Source: Paenibacillus wynnii (lineage in GTDB: Bacteria > Bacillota > Bacilli > Paenibacillales > Paenibacillaceae). From it: 64,000 nt of DNA. The translations under genes and the position numbers were made by a program. Below, piece after piece: positions 41,007 to 48,516 of this stretch; the first letter of the stretch is position 1, and every line of letters starts with the position of its first letter. The DNA lies in assembly GCF_030812855.1 (NCBI RefSeq), contig NZ_JAUSTK010000014.1, forward strand, positions 56,451 through 120,450. Reading direction: 5' to 3'. The notes under the pieces are model-generated. The model had not been told where the DNA came from. It saw only the letters and a program-made list of their open reading frames with translations, and made no database searches.

Positions 41007-42071
41007 GTGTTATCCTTTTTCGAGCAAAATCAGGTCAAAATATCACTTGAGGAACAACGATCGTCTGGAACTTCAATAGAGGCAGAGTTCACCGGTACGC
41101 TGACCACTCTTCAGGATACAGCAGCCAGAGCGATTCTAAACCGGGATATAGGCGTTCTCTCTGCGTCAACCGCGTTCGGTAAAACTGTCGGAGCAGCCAG
41201 CATCATCGCTTCAAGAAAGACAAACACCCTTATTCTAGTGCACCGCCGGGAGCTTATGGAACAATGGCAGGAACGTTTGCAAACCTTTCTCGAAGTTCCT
41301 AAGCAAGCAATCGGTATAATCGGCGGCGGCAAAAATAAACGAACCGGCATCATCGACATCGCTGTCATTCAGAGCCTCAACAATAAAGGAAATGTTAAAC
41401 CCTTCGTAAGTGAAAACGGACAAGAAGCAATTGTACGATTCCAGCTTGGACCGGTGCTATTGAAGGTGGATGCCAAAACCTTAAGCAGCTCCAGAGGATT
41501 TTCATTAAGGGTTGTCCCCCGTTATACTCACTTTCAGATCAAGTCAGGGGAACAGGCTTCCGGTATCCAGGACATCTATCAGCAGCTTGTAGACAACGAG
41601 GAACGTAACACGCTTATTTTTGACGATTTGCTTACCTGCCTGGATGAAGGCCGCTCTCCTCTGCTGCTGGTTGAACGAACCGCTCATGCTGAATATTTTG
41701 CAGAGAGATTGCAGGCTTTTGCCAAAAATGTAATTGTGCTTAGAGGCGGAATAGGAAAAAAGCAGAGAGAAGCTCTACGCGCCCAAATCGCCTCTATTCC
41801 AGACGATCAAGAACGGGTAGTTATCGCTACCGGCAAGCTGATCGGCGAAGGCTTCGATGATGCCAGACTGGACACCTTATTTCTGGTCCATCCTATCTCC
41901 TGGTCAGGCACCTTGCAGCAATATGCGGGCCGCTTGCACCGAAGTCATGTGAATAAAGAAGAAGTGAAAATATATGATTATATTGACCTTCAGGTCCCTA
42001 TGTTAATGGCGATGTTCAAGAAAAGAGTAAAGGGTTATCGGATGATGGGATATAAGGGTGCGGAATTGTAA
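41007..42071 (+). CDS. TOTE conflict system helicase part, 3' half of a frameshifted gene with internal deletion
   Basis: 354 residues from GTG 41007 in a frame open from 40947. Walker A is STAFGKTVGA, with LVHRRELMEQW and VIQSLNNKG in the N-terminal RecA domain. The C-terminal RecA domain has LIGEGFDDARLDTLFL and QQYAGRLHR. Between ENGQ and LGPVLLKVDAK, about 50 residues normally containing the DExH Walker B and SAT motifs are missing in frame (near 41425-41450). Without Walker B the helicase should be inactive. Confidence 0.85.
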   Translation: MLSFFEQNQVKISLEEQRSSGTSIEAEFTGTLTTLQDTAARAILNRDIGVLSASTAFGKTVGAASIIASRKTNTLILVHRRELMEQWQERLQTFLEVPKQAIGIIGGGKNKRTGIIDIAVIQSLNNKGNVKPFVSENGQEAIVRFQLGPVLLKVDAKTLSSSRGFSLRVVPRYTHFQIKSGEQASGIQDIYQQLVDNEERNTLIFDDLLTCLDEGRSPLLLVERTAHAEYFAERLQAFAKNVIVLRGGIGKKQREALRAQIASIPDDQERVVIATGKLIGEGFDDARLDTLFLVHPISWSGTLQQYAGRLHRSHVNKEEVKIYDYIDLQVPMLMAMFKKRVKGYRMMGYKGAEL

Positions 42072-42101
42072 CAAAGTGCATAAAAATAGAATGGGCGTGT
42101 T

Positions 42102-42150
42102 GAACCCCTTTCCCAAAAAGGGTCTTAATGCCTTGCTGGGAAAGGGGTTC
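42102..42150. repeat. Perfect 14-bp inverted repeat abutting an ssrA remnant
   Basis: GAACCCCTTTCCCA at 42102-42115 and its exact complement at 42137-42150, with a 21-base loop. The right arm ends exactly where the ssrA-like sequence begins at 42151. It occupies the place of the terminator that follows the real tmRNA, and could be a terminator or the end of a mobile element. Confidence 0.7.
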
Positions 42151-42235
42151 TGGAAACTGAGGGGAGTCAAACCCCTGTCTGAAGGTAACGCCACATAGGT
42201 CTCTACGGGTGTTGTCACCGTTTGATGTCATCCTC
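42151..42235 (-). repeat. Remnant of the tmRNA gene 3' end (copy A)
   Basis: About 85 bases align over their whole length to ssrA 46973-47057 with roughly 83% identity, including the TGG (CCA) terminus, GAGGGGAGTC, AACCCCTGTC and TTTGATGTCA. Same orientation as ssrA, 4.8 kb downstream. Diverged enough to come from another species' ssrA or an old event. Confidence 0.85.
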
Positions 42236-42248
42236 AGAGACCTATATA

Positions 42249-42641
42249 TTATCTTTCCTCAGAATGTTTTTTCAAAATATGAGCGATCATCTCTAACGAA
42301 TGCAAACCTTTTGCAATATCTACTATAAACTCCACTGCATATTCACGTTCCATTCGTAGATGGTATCCATTCAACATTAAGAATGACTTAGTAACCAGAT
42401 AGGCTGTCCGCTTATTGCCATTGTGAAAGCAATGGTTCTTTACCAAAAATTCTAGTAAAGTTGAGGCCTTGTCAAATAAAGTTGGGTAAGCATCCTCTCC
42501 AAAAATACTTTGCTGTGGCCTATGTACCGCAGATTCTAGCAGGCCGTGATCTTTAACACCCGCTTGATCTGCGTCGTTCATTCTTTTCATCATGAAATAG
42601 TGTGCTGAAATTACCTCTTCTTTGGTAAGAAAGTAGATCAT
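42249..42641 (-). CDS. Doc-type Fic toxin (death on curing)
   Basis: 130 residues. The Fic/Doc motif HCFHNGNKRTA (HxFx[D/N]GNKR) with Asn at the D/N site marks the Doc subgroup, which phosphorylates EF-Tu instead of AMPylating. The N-terminal LTKEEVISAH and GLLESAVHRPQ segments fit the family. It starts one base after the AbrB-like antitoxin gene, so the two form an operon. Confidence 0.9.
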   Translation of the reverse strand: MIYFLTKEEVISAHYFMMKRMNDADQAGVKDHGLLESAVHRPQQSIFGEDAYPTLFDKASTLLEFLVKNHCFHNGNKRTAYLVTKSFLMLNGYHLRMEREYAVEFIVDIAKGLHSLEMIAHILKKHSEER

Positions 42642-42642
42642 A

Positions 42643-42936
42643 TCATCGATCCCTTAAGTCCTCAAGAATACCCGTATCTTCTTCAAATACATCAAAGAAC
42701 GCTTCAAGAACTTCTGGTCTTACATGATCGGGAAGTTGGACTTGCCGGGCTTTTTTTAACACCACTTCACCGCGATCATTTTCAACAAATTCGATTTCAT
42801 CCCCTTGCGAAACATTCAACTTAGCAGCCAAGTTTTTAGGCAAGCTTACTCCCAGGCTATTGCCCATTCGTCCTATTTTACGGAAATAACGGTTCACATT
42901 CGATTTATCATTCATCACTTTGACCACACCATTCAT
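42643..42936 (-). CDS. AbrB/MazE-type antitoxin
   Basis: 97 residues from ATG 42936, nine bases after GGAGG; a longer frame lacks support. The swapped-hairpin AbrB fold is clear in RKIGRMGNSLGVSLPKNLA and GDEIEFVENDRGEVVLKKA. The acidic C-terminal tail (FFDVFEEDTGILED) is the likely toxin-neutralising part. Most Doc toxins pair with Phd, so an AbrB-type partner is a variant arrangement. Confidence 0.88.
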   Translation of the reverse strand: MNGVVKVMNDKSNVNRYFRKIGRMGNSLGVSLPKNLAAKLNVSQGDEIEFVENDRGEVVLKKARQVQLPDHVRPEVLEAFFDVFEEDTGILEDLRDR

Positions 42937-42993
42937 TTGATCTTTTCCTCCTATAGTATGATCTACACACAATAAGTTATAACATAATAACAA

Positions 42994-43155
42994 TTATAAC
43001 GTATGTACATTTTATCATCTTTCTCTACAAATTTAAAGCTAGTACAAGACCAAAAATGTTAGTTTCGCAAAACTCTGAGTAACCGCAATCCCCTTCAAAA
43101 AAATTCAACTCCAGACATACCAAGCCCATCATAACTCTCCCTGTTGATGTAACAG
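42994..43155. other. Upstream region of the antitoxin operon
   Basis: AT-rich sequence containing the presumed toxin-antitoxin promoter and, from about 43100 on, decayed coding-like sequence leading into the regulator fragment. No intact gene. Confidence 0.4.
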
Positions 43156-43362
43156 TCGGAGAAGCACGGCGAAGTGAATCAGGAAGATTTCCCAAATGCA
43201 ATAAGACTTACATGGCAGTATGTCTTCCAAGAATGGTTCAAAGAAAGCGGTTATGAATATGATGATACGAGGTTAGACTTTGAATATTATGATGAGCGTT
43301 ATCATTTCCACCCCGATTCAGTTATGACATCTATGTGCCAGTAACTAAGAAGAGGCAATAGC
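43156..43362 (+). pseudogene. C-terminal fragment of a GyrI-like/AraC effector-binding domain gene
   Basis: Reads FPNAIRLTWQYVFQEWFKES, then GYEYDDTRLDFEYYDERYHF, the well-conserved C-terminus of GyrI-like small-molecule-binding domains. One base is missing after GTTATG at about 43329; restoring it gives MDIYVPVTKKRQ and a normal stop at 43362. The N-terminal part and any DNA-binding domain are gone. Confidence 0.75.
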
Positions 43363-43369
43363 CCACCCA

Positions 43370-44215
43370 CTATAGTTGATCCCCTTGCCCATTCCTTAAA
43401 CACATGCATACTTTGTTGGAAAATTTATTATCCATATATTTAGCTAAGATGATCCTTTCTTCGATCGATATTCGGTTATGATCCAAAAATTCCTGAAACG
43501 TTTTATAATCCTTCATTTCAATTTTTGGGAGTGGATATCCCTTTTGCAATCTGAATAGTTTCTGGAGTTTATTCCAAAGTTTTTGTGCACCTTTCTGTTC
43601 AAAACTTATTTTTCCCTCTTCTTCCATCCACCTTACCAATTGATGGTGATATGTTTTTATGGCTTCATTTTTACCACGAGCAATCATCATTTTGAGACTA
43701 AGCGGCTTCACACGCTCAATAATTTCGTAATGATACCAGAATGGCTCTTCAAAAAGTTCATAATCCGTGACCGTTTGTATAATGTTATTTCTCTCCACTT
43801 CCGCGATATCATATCCATTTTCCAACAACTGCTGAACAAGCAGGTTGTCATCTATTTCAGACAGAACCTCAATATAACATTCAAAAACAAATTCTCTGAT
43901 CATATCTTGGTACTTTTCCTCAAAACTATTATGTAAAAAACCGATACCACTTGTATAGCTAGCTGTAGATTGACCTGTACACTCATCAAAAAAGTCTTCA
44001 ACACTATAATAATCATCAATTGAAATTGATTCATTTGTCCGAATCAGCATGCCCGAACAATCCCATGGAGGATCGTATCTGTGAGTGATTTTGTATTTAG
44101 GTGCGAACATGAAATCATATGCCAACTCTTCTGCTAAATTAGCCAATAATACTGAAAACTTTGCATCAACCCTGTTCCTTATTTGTTCCGAGATACTTTC
44201 CACTGAATGTTTCAA
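43370..44215 (-). CDS. Hypothetical protein, unrecognised family
   Basis: 281 residues, soluble, acidic middle and basic C-terminal third. No signal peptide, spans or known motif seen. Trp and His clusters (YDPPWDCSGM, EPFWYHYEIIERV) suggest a folded domain. ATG follows GGAGGGG, so the gene is probably expressed. It lies within the accessory segment closest to ssrA, next to a SEC-C protein gene. Confidence 0.6.
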   Translation of the reverse strand: MKHSVESISEQIRNRVDAKFSVLLANLAEELAYDFMFAPKYKITHRYDPPWDCSGMLIRTNESISIDDYYSVEDFFDECTGQSTASYTSGIGFLHNSFEEKYQDMIREFVFECYIEVLSEIDDNLLVQQLLENGYDIAEVERNNIIQTVTDYELFEEPFWYHYEIIERVKPLSLKMMIARGKNEAIKTYHHQLVRWMEEEGKISFEQKGAQKLWNKLQKLFRLQKGYPLPKIEMKDYKTFQEFLDHNRISIEERIILAKYMDNKFSNKVCMCLRNGQGDQL

Positions 44216-44361
44216 TATTCTACCCCTCCAACAAAAAAAACCATGCTTAATAAAAAGTTAGGCACGGTTCTTCCGTTAACTGATTGGTTATTTCAAAAGT
44301 CGTGCACTAGTCTCCTAACATGACTCATCCATTAATTTAACTACTCCTTTTCCGTCAAATT

Positions 44362-45741
44362 TCAGTTAGCCCCACCGTCTGCATCATTTTCGTCGATAAA
44401 CCGTTCTAAATCGAAATTCTTAAGCTTATTGGCACAACAAAATTTATATTTCAGCCCGCTACCGCATGGACATGGAGCATATACGTTGGTCGGGCTAAGC
44501 TTTTGCATTAACGCTTTTCTAAGGTCGGATAACTCTTCTATATATTCAATTCCAATGATGCATTGGAGCTCATAGCGTTCACATAGTTGAAAAATTTTCT
44601 CGGCTCTCTCTTCTGATCTTACTTTTATGACAATAGGTCTATTCTCAAAGCCTAATTGAGGTGCAGAATGACTCATCGCCTTAGTGACGATCTGCTTGCG
44701 GTTCTCTTGGAGGTATTGATCTAAAGTTCTCTCGCTGGCCGGAATTTCATCCCTTCTGAGCCACATATACATTTCCGCTAAAGGGTAAAACGATTTTCGT
44801 TCATCCGGAAAAATCTCCAAGTCCACTAATGATAATGTAGGAGCTTCAGCCCCTGCAGCCGTTTCCTTAAATGATTCTAAAACCTCAAGCTCTTCCTTTG
44901 TCGGCATAAACGCTATTTTCTGGTTTGACTCCGTATGAATGTCATATAAGTTTTGCAGTCCTATAGCCAAAATCTCTCTCAGTTCAAGGATGGGCATCTT
45001 GGAGTAATGGCGGGCGTATATCAGCATCATTCTGCTATGATAAGCGGATTGCTCAAGGTTATTAACCTGAAATAAAAGCCCCCCCAGTGAATAATGGGAT
45101 TCCACTTGGGACGGATCCACCTGAAGAGATTTCTCGTACGCAGCGGCGGCCAGCTCTGGTCTCCCTCCTTTCAAATACAGGTTGCCTAACCGATTCCACA
45201 GAAATCCGTCCTGACCATTTTCACAAAGCTTAGTTAGGAAGTTTTCTTCTGCATCGGTTACCCACTTGGGAGTACTCCCATCATAAAGGGCAATTTGGCC
45301 TACCCCGTAACGGGATTGATCTTCTTTAGCTCCAGCTAGCAACCTCGTCAAAAAACTAAATCCGAATAATGGGTCCTTAAGTTTCCAGTTCCCAGCTCTG
45401 TTGCATTGTTTGCAACGAAAATACCCTGTTGTTTGGACATAATCCAAAATGTCTCTTTGGGTGTGCTGGCCTTCTGAATCCTTCTCATCTTTCTGCCAAT
45501 GGTCCAGGTTGAACGCGATGAATCCGAGATCGTAATGTCCTTTACTCCCGCAATGACCGCAAATCAATACCTTCTTGTAGGGTTCAAAATATGGATTGAT
45601 CTTCTTTTTGTGTTTGACGATGAGTTTGGTCAAAACGCCAGGCAGCAGGGAAGCTGTCGGTTTCTCAGGAATGCTTGATAATGGTTGCCCTGTTAGAGTG
45701 GAAATAAGCAACGGATTAATAGCTGCATGGGGAGTTGGCAT
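44362..45741 (-). CDS. TPR protein with N-terminal zinc ribbon and C-terminal SEC-C motif
   Basis: 459 residues. Cys pairs CGHCG and CKQC near residues 58-110 form a zinc ribbon. TPR-like repeats lie around 180-250 (LWNRLGNLYLKGGRPELAAAAYEKSL). The C-terminus has PCPCGSGLKYKFCC, a SEC-C zinc motif like that of SecA. Soluble. SEC-C/TPR proteins are common next to mobile or stress genes but have no assigned reaction. Confidence 0.82.
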   Translation of the reverse strand: MPTPHAAINPLLISTLTGQPLSSIPEKPTASLLPGVLTKLIVKHKKKINPYFEPYKKVLICGHCGSKGHYDLGFIAFNLDHWQKDEKDSEGQHTQRDILDYVQTTGYFRCKQCNRAGNWKLKDPLFGFSFLTRLLAGAKEDQSRYGVGQIALYDGSTPKWVTDAEENFLTKLCENGQDGFLWNRLGNLYLKGGRPELAAAAYEKSLQVDPSQVESHYSLGGLLFQVNNLEQSAYHSRMMLIYARHYSKMPILELREILAIGLQNLYDIHTESNQKIAFMPTKEELEVLESFKETAAGAEAPTLSLVDLEIFPDERKSFYPLAEMYMWLRRDEIPASERTLDQYLQENRKQIVTKAMSHSAPQLGFENRPIVIKVRSEERAEKIFQLCERYELQCIIGIEYIEELSDLRKALMQKLSPTNVYAPCPCGSGLKYKFCCANKLKNFDLERFIDENDADGGAN

Positions 45742-45926
45742 ATTGTGATTCCCACCTTTTAATAATCATATCGACCATGTATTTTTATCGGTAGTTCAGT
45801 TTCATCAATTCATCCCGAAAAGCCGGCAAATATTTTCATAATGCTTCCTTGTGTCTGGAATTAGTCTGCCTCTGATTCAAATGAGTTCGGAACCATATGC
45901 CGTATAGCGGTGCTTCTTCCATCTCA

Positions 45927-46346
45927 TCACATCCTTGCGGCTTGATATAATCCCTCTACATCGGGTTTAGGTTTAACTGGATCAACTTTTCGGGGCAACA
46001 CAAAGTGAGTAGAATAGTGCCGTTCAACTTGAGACTCACCTGATCTCGAGAAACGGAGCGGACGTTTCGTTCCTTTTCCCCAGGACATATAAGCGGTGTA
46101 GGATTCCTTAAGGTCTAACTCCCTCGCTGTTTTCCGGAATTCTTTCATGATGAAGCTGAATTGACCTAGGTTACCGTGCAAAACCCGCTCGAGGTATGGA
46201 ACCCTTCCAAATCGCCATTCCTCTACAAGCTTCGGGGAGATCTTCTCCATCTTCAAGAACAAATCCAGTGGGCTCGCATACCCTTTCTCCCAGATCAATT
46301 GATGCACCGTATGGCGAACCTTTTTCTGTAACTCATGTCTATTCAA
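45927..46346 (-). CDS. Conserved hypothetical protein, 139 residues
   Basis: Basic soluble protein with a helical N-terminus (LQKKVRHTVHQLIWEKGYASPLD region) and a conserved-looking WRFGRVPYLERVLHGNLGQ core. Resembles a recurring Firmicute hypothetical protein that I cannot name. It overlaps the upstream UPF0158 gene by eight bases, so the two are cotranslated. Confidence 0.65.
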   Translation of the reverse strand: MNRHELQKKVRHTVHQLIWEKGYASPLDLFLKMEKISPKLVEEWRFGRVPYLERVLHGNLGQFSFIMKEFRKTARELDLKESYTAYMSWGKGTKRPLRFSRSGESQVERHYSTHFVLPRKVDPVKPKPDVEGLYQAARM

Positions 46347-46803
46347 ACGAACTACGCCCTTTCATAGTGAAAAAGAACTTATCGTTCAATTCATTATAAT
46401 TCAGTTCAGAGCGATCCATCCACGATTGGATTGCTTCTTCTGCATACTTGTTTTCGAACTTGTTCCACTCTTCCCAAATATCCAATTCATAAAGCGTATC
46501 TCTAAATTTTCGAAAAGGTTTATTACTATTAAGGGCATAAAATAGCTTCTCTTCAGGATCGGATTCGGTACGCTGAGCAAATTTTGTCATAACAAAAAAT
46601 GCCTCATTCGAATCAATTTTTGGAATATCGACGTAACGTTCCTCGTTTTCCTCATCATCCCAATCAATACCCGGTTCACCAGTATACGATTCATCCAGAT
46701 CCAGAATGACTTGTCCAGAAAGTAGATCCAAAAAATACGAATGCTCAAAGTTGTGATCCAAATAGGCTTCTATGAGCTCGTCCATCAATTTCATTTCAAT
46801 CAT
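46339..46803 (-). CDS. UPF0158 family protein
   Basis: 154 residues. The UPF0158 pattern is visible: SGQVILDLDES, ERYVDIPKIDSNEAFFVM and the C-terminal KFRDTLYELDIWEEWNKFE. Acidic, soluble, function unknown. First gene of a two-gene unit located immediately downstream of the tmRNA terminator, where element DNA would begin if ssrA is the integration site. Confidence 0.75.
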   Translation of the reverse strand: MIEMKLMDELIEAYLDHNFEHSYFLDLLSGQVILDLDESYTGEPGIDWDDEENEERYVDIPKIDSNEAFFVMTKFAQRTESDPEEKLFYALNSNKPFRKFRDTLYELDIWEEWNKFENKYAEEAIQSWMDRSELNYNELNDKFFFTMKGRSSFE

Positions 46804-46942
46804 CCCCCTTAATTTATATGACCCATTTTAGCAGAACTATGTCAGAGTGAAAACGAATAAACCGACAGTAAGGAGGCTCTAAATATTGGGGGCTATTCAT
46901 TGTAGCCATTTGGACTACAATGAATAGCCCCTGAAATAGCAA

Positions 46943-46968
46943 AAAACCCGCTATATAAGCGGGTTTGC
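46943..46968 (-). terminator. tmRNA terminator
   Basis: AACCCGC and GCGGGTT arms with a TATATA-like loop, followed on the minus strand by TTTTTTGC. Confidence 0.92.
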
Positions 46969-46972
46969 ATAA

Positions 46973-47334
46973 TGGAGCCGAGGGGAGTCGAACCCCTGTC
47001 CGAAGATAACGGCACATAAGCTTCTACGAGTGTAGTCACAGTTTTGATGTCACCCGAGTATCGCCCCGTAACCGGCTATACGTTGGGTCAGCCTGATTAT
47101 CTTCTTCAGCTCACCCCAGGCGGAGATGAGACAGCGTATTCCACTACTTGTTAGCCCCTAGCCCTGTCACATGGACGATGCAGAGTAGAAGCACGCGCAC
47201 AGTTTCTTAGGCTGCGAAAGCGTAGTTTGTTTGTTGTTTGCCGTTTAATAGGCTTTAGCGTTGATGAAGCGGACGCGTCCCCACTACTCGCTACTCATGC
47301 TCGAACTACCCCCGTCGAATCCAAGAACGGCCCC
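46973..47334 (-). ncRNA. ssrA: Transfer-messenger RNA (tmRNA)
   Basis: 362 nt. The 5' end GGGGCCG pairs with CGGCTCC before the encoded CCA at 46973. GGATTCGACGGGG near the 5' end and the T-arm GGGTTCGACTCCCC near the 3' end are diagnostic. The tag reading frame starts at resume codon GGC (47240-47242) and encodes GKQQTNYAFAA then TAA (47207-47209), so the full tag is AGKQQTNYAFAA. It rescues stalled ribosomes with SmpB, encoded just upstream. Several copies of its 3' end are scattered downstream. Confidence 0.98.
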
Positions 47335-47448
47335 TCATTAAAAGGGCTTCTTCGGATCAAGCGGATCCTCAAGCAAAAAAGATCCAATCCACAGCTACTT
47401 CATCAGAAGAGACTGTTCAGAAGTTAAGCATTAAGCTTTTACTTAAAC

Positions 47449-47477
47449 ATTATATCACATTTATCAATACTTTAACA
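47449..47477 (-). promoter_or_regulatory. Probable ssrA promoter
   Basis: TATAAT (47449-47454) with TGTTAA 17 bases upstream (47472-47477). It would start transcription about 108 bases before the mature tmRNA 5' end, leaving a precursor leader. Confidence 0.55.
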
Positions 47478-47534
47478 CGAGGGTTAAAGGAATTGAAGGT
47501 TGATTCTGGAACCTTGCGATTTGGTGATCCAAGT

Positions 47535-48014
47535 TTATCTGGCGATCTTTTGCTTATCACGCAGTACACGTTGGATATCGCGCTGTGCATCTCTTTTGGC
47601 AGCTGTATCCCGTTTGTCGTACTCTTTCTTACCTTTACCTAAACCGATTAATAACTTGGCGTAACCGTTTCGCACATAAATTTTAAGTGGCACGATAGTG
47701 AAACCCTCACGCTTGGAATGTCCAAGCAGCTTAAGTATCTGGACCTTATGCATCAGCAGCTTGCGTGTACGTGTCGGGTCATCCGGGTTCGCTCGATTGC
47801 CCTGTTCAAAAGGACTGATGTGCATATTGTGAATGTGAATCTCGCCGTTCCGAATGGTGGCAAAGGCATCCCCAATGTTAGCACGCCCATTCCGCAGCGA
47901 CTTAATTTCCGTTCCCGTCAGTACCAGGCCAGCCTCATAAGTGTCCTCGATAAAATAATCATGGGAAGCTTTTTTGTTCTGAGCGAGCACTTTCCCATCT
48001 GCTTTTTTGCCCAT
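47535..48014 (-). CDS. smpB: SsrA-binding protein SmpB
   Basis: 159 residues from ATG 48014 after AGGAG; an upstream start at 48035 is unsupported. OB-fold landmarks are [22 protein letters not shown] and [14 protein letters not shown], and the basic C-terminal tail has [14 protein letters not shown]. Binds the tRNA-like domain of tmRNA and delivers it to stalled ribosomes. Encoded directly before ssrA, as usual in Firmicutes. Confidence 0.97.
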   Translation of the reverse strand: MGKKADGKVLAQNKKASHDYFIEDTYEAGLVLTGTEIKSLRNGRANIGDAFATIRNGEIHIHNMHISPFEQGNRANPDDPTRTRKLLMHKVQILKLLGHSKREGFTIVPLKIYVRNGYAKLLIGLGKGKKEYDKRDTAAKRDAQRDIQRVLRDKQKIAR

Positions 48015-48189
48015 GAGAATCACTCCTTGAATCAAATTCAGAGCTCTAATTGAAAAAATCCAACCTTTAGGGTTATTAGAACGTCAGATCTATATTGTAA
48101 CAAATGAATTCGAAGTAACGCAAGGACGTCAGCTGTTCAACTCCCCCGTCCTTTTAGGTTTCCTGATTATTTCTGATCGCTTTCGCCAC

Positions 48190-48380
48190 TTTAATTGCAC
48201 TCCATACAACTATTTCCGCATCTGCCTACCTCAAACTTCAGTTAGTTGCACTTTTTACATCTATTTTGGTGGTGCAGGCTCTTTTAGAGGTTGTTAGCTG
48301 ATTTTAGTTGTATAAAGTACATCTAAACCGCTAATTTGTTAAAAAGAGAGTCGTTTAGTTGTACAAAGTACAATTAAACC
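48190..48380. repeat. Cluster of four related palindromic repeats
   Basis: The best unit (48353-48379) has arms GTTTAGTTGTAC and GTACAATTAAAC around AAA. A second (48302-48328) is close, and degenerate relatives lie at about 48239-48268 and 48190-48217. Spacing is 49-63 bases. They fall in the smpB-rnr gap and form hairpins. REP/MITE-like intergenic elements are likely; regulatory binding sites are possible. Confidence 0.65.
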
Positions 48381-48467
48381 GGAGTCGGGACGTGCGAAGT
48401 GGCATAATGGGGGGCGATATGAGTGGTGGGGGCGGTTGGAGTGGTGGTAATCGCTTCAGTAATATTT
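48381..48467. other. Remaining smpB-rnr spacer
   Basis: GT-rich stretch with GGGG runs and no gene seen. It lies between the palindrome cluster and the rnr terminator. Confidence 0.4.
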
Positions 48468-48504
48468 AAAAGAGCGTTGTTCCCTAACCGAGGGAACAAC
48501 GCTC
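48468..48504 (-). terminator. rnr terminator
   Basis: GAGCGTTGTTCCCT and AGGGAACAACGCTC perfect arms with a 5-base loop, followed on the minus strand by TTTTAAAT. Confidence 0.9.
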
Positions 48505-48516
48505 AATAGTAATGGA

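Noticed and set aside
46814..47017. A 67-codon frame over the tmRNA 3' end
   Set aside because: It overlaps the tmRNA terminator and acceptor domain. The RNA gene explains the sequence.
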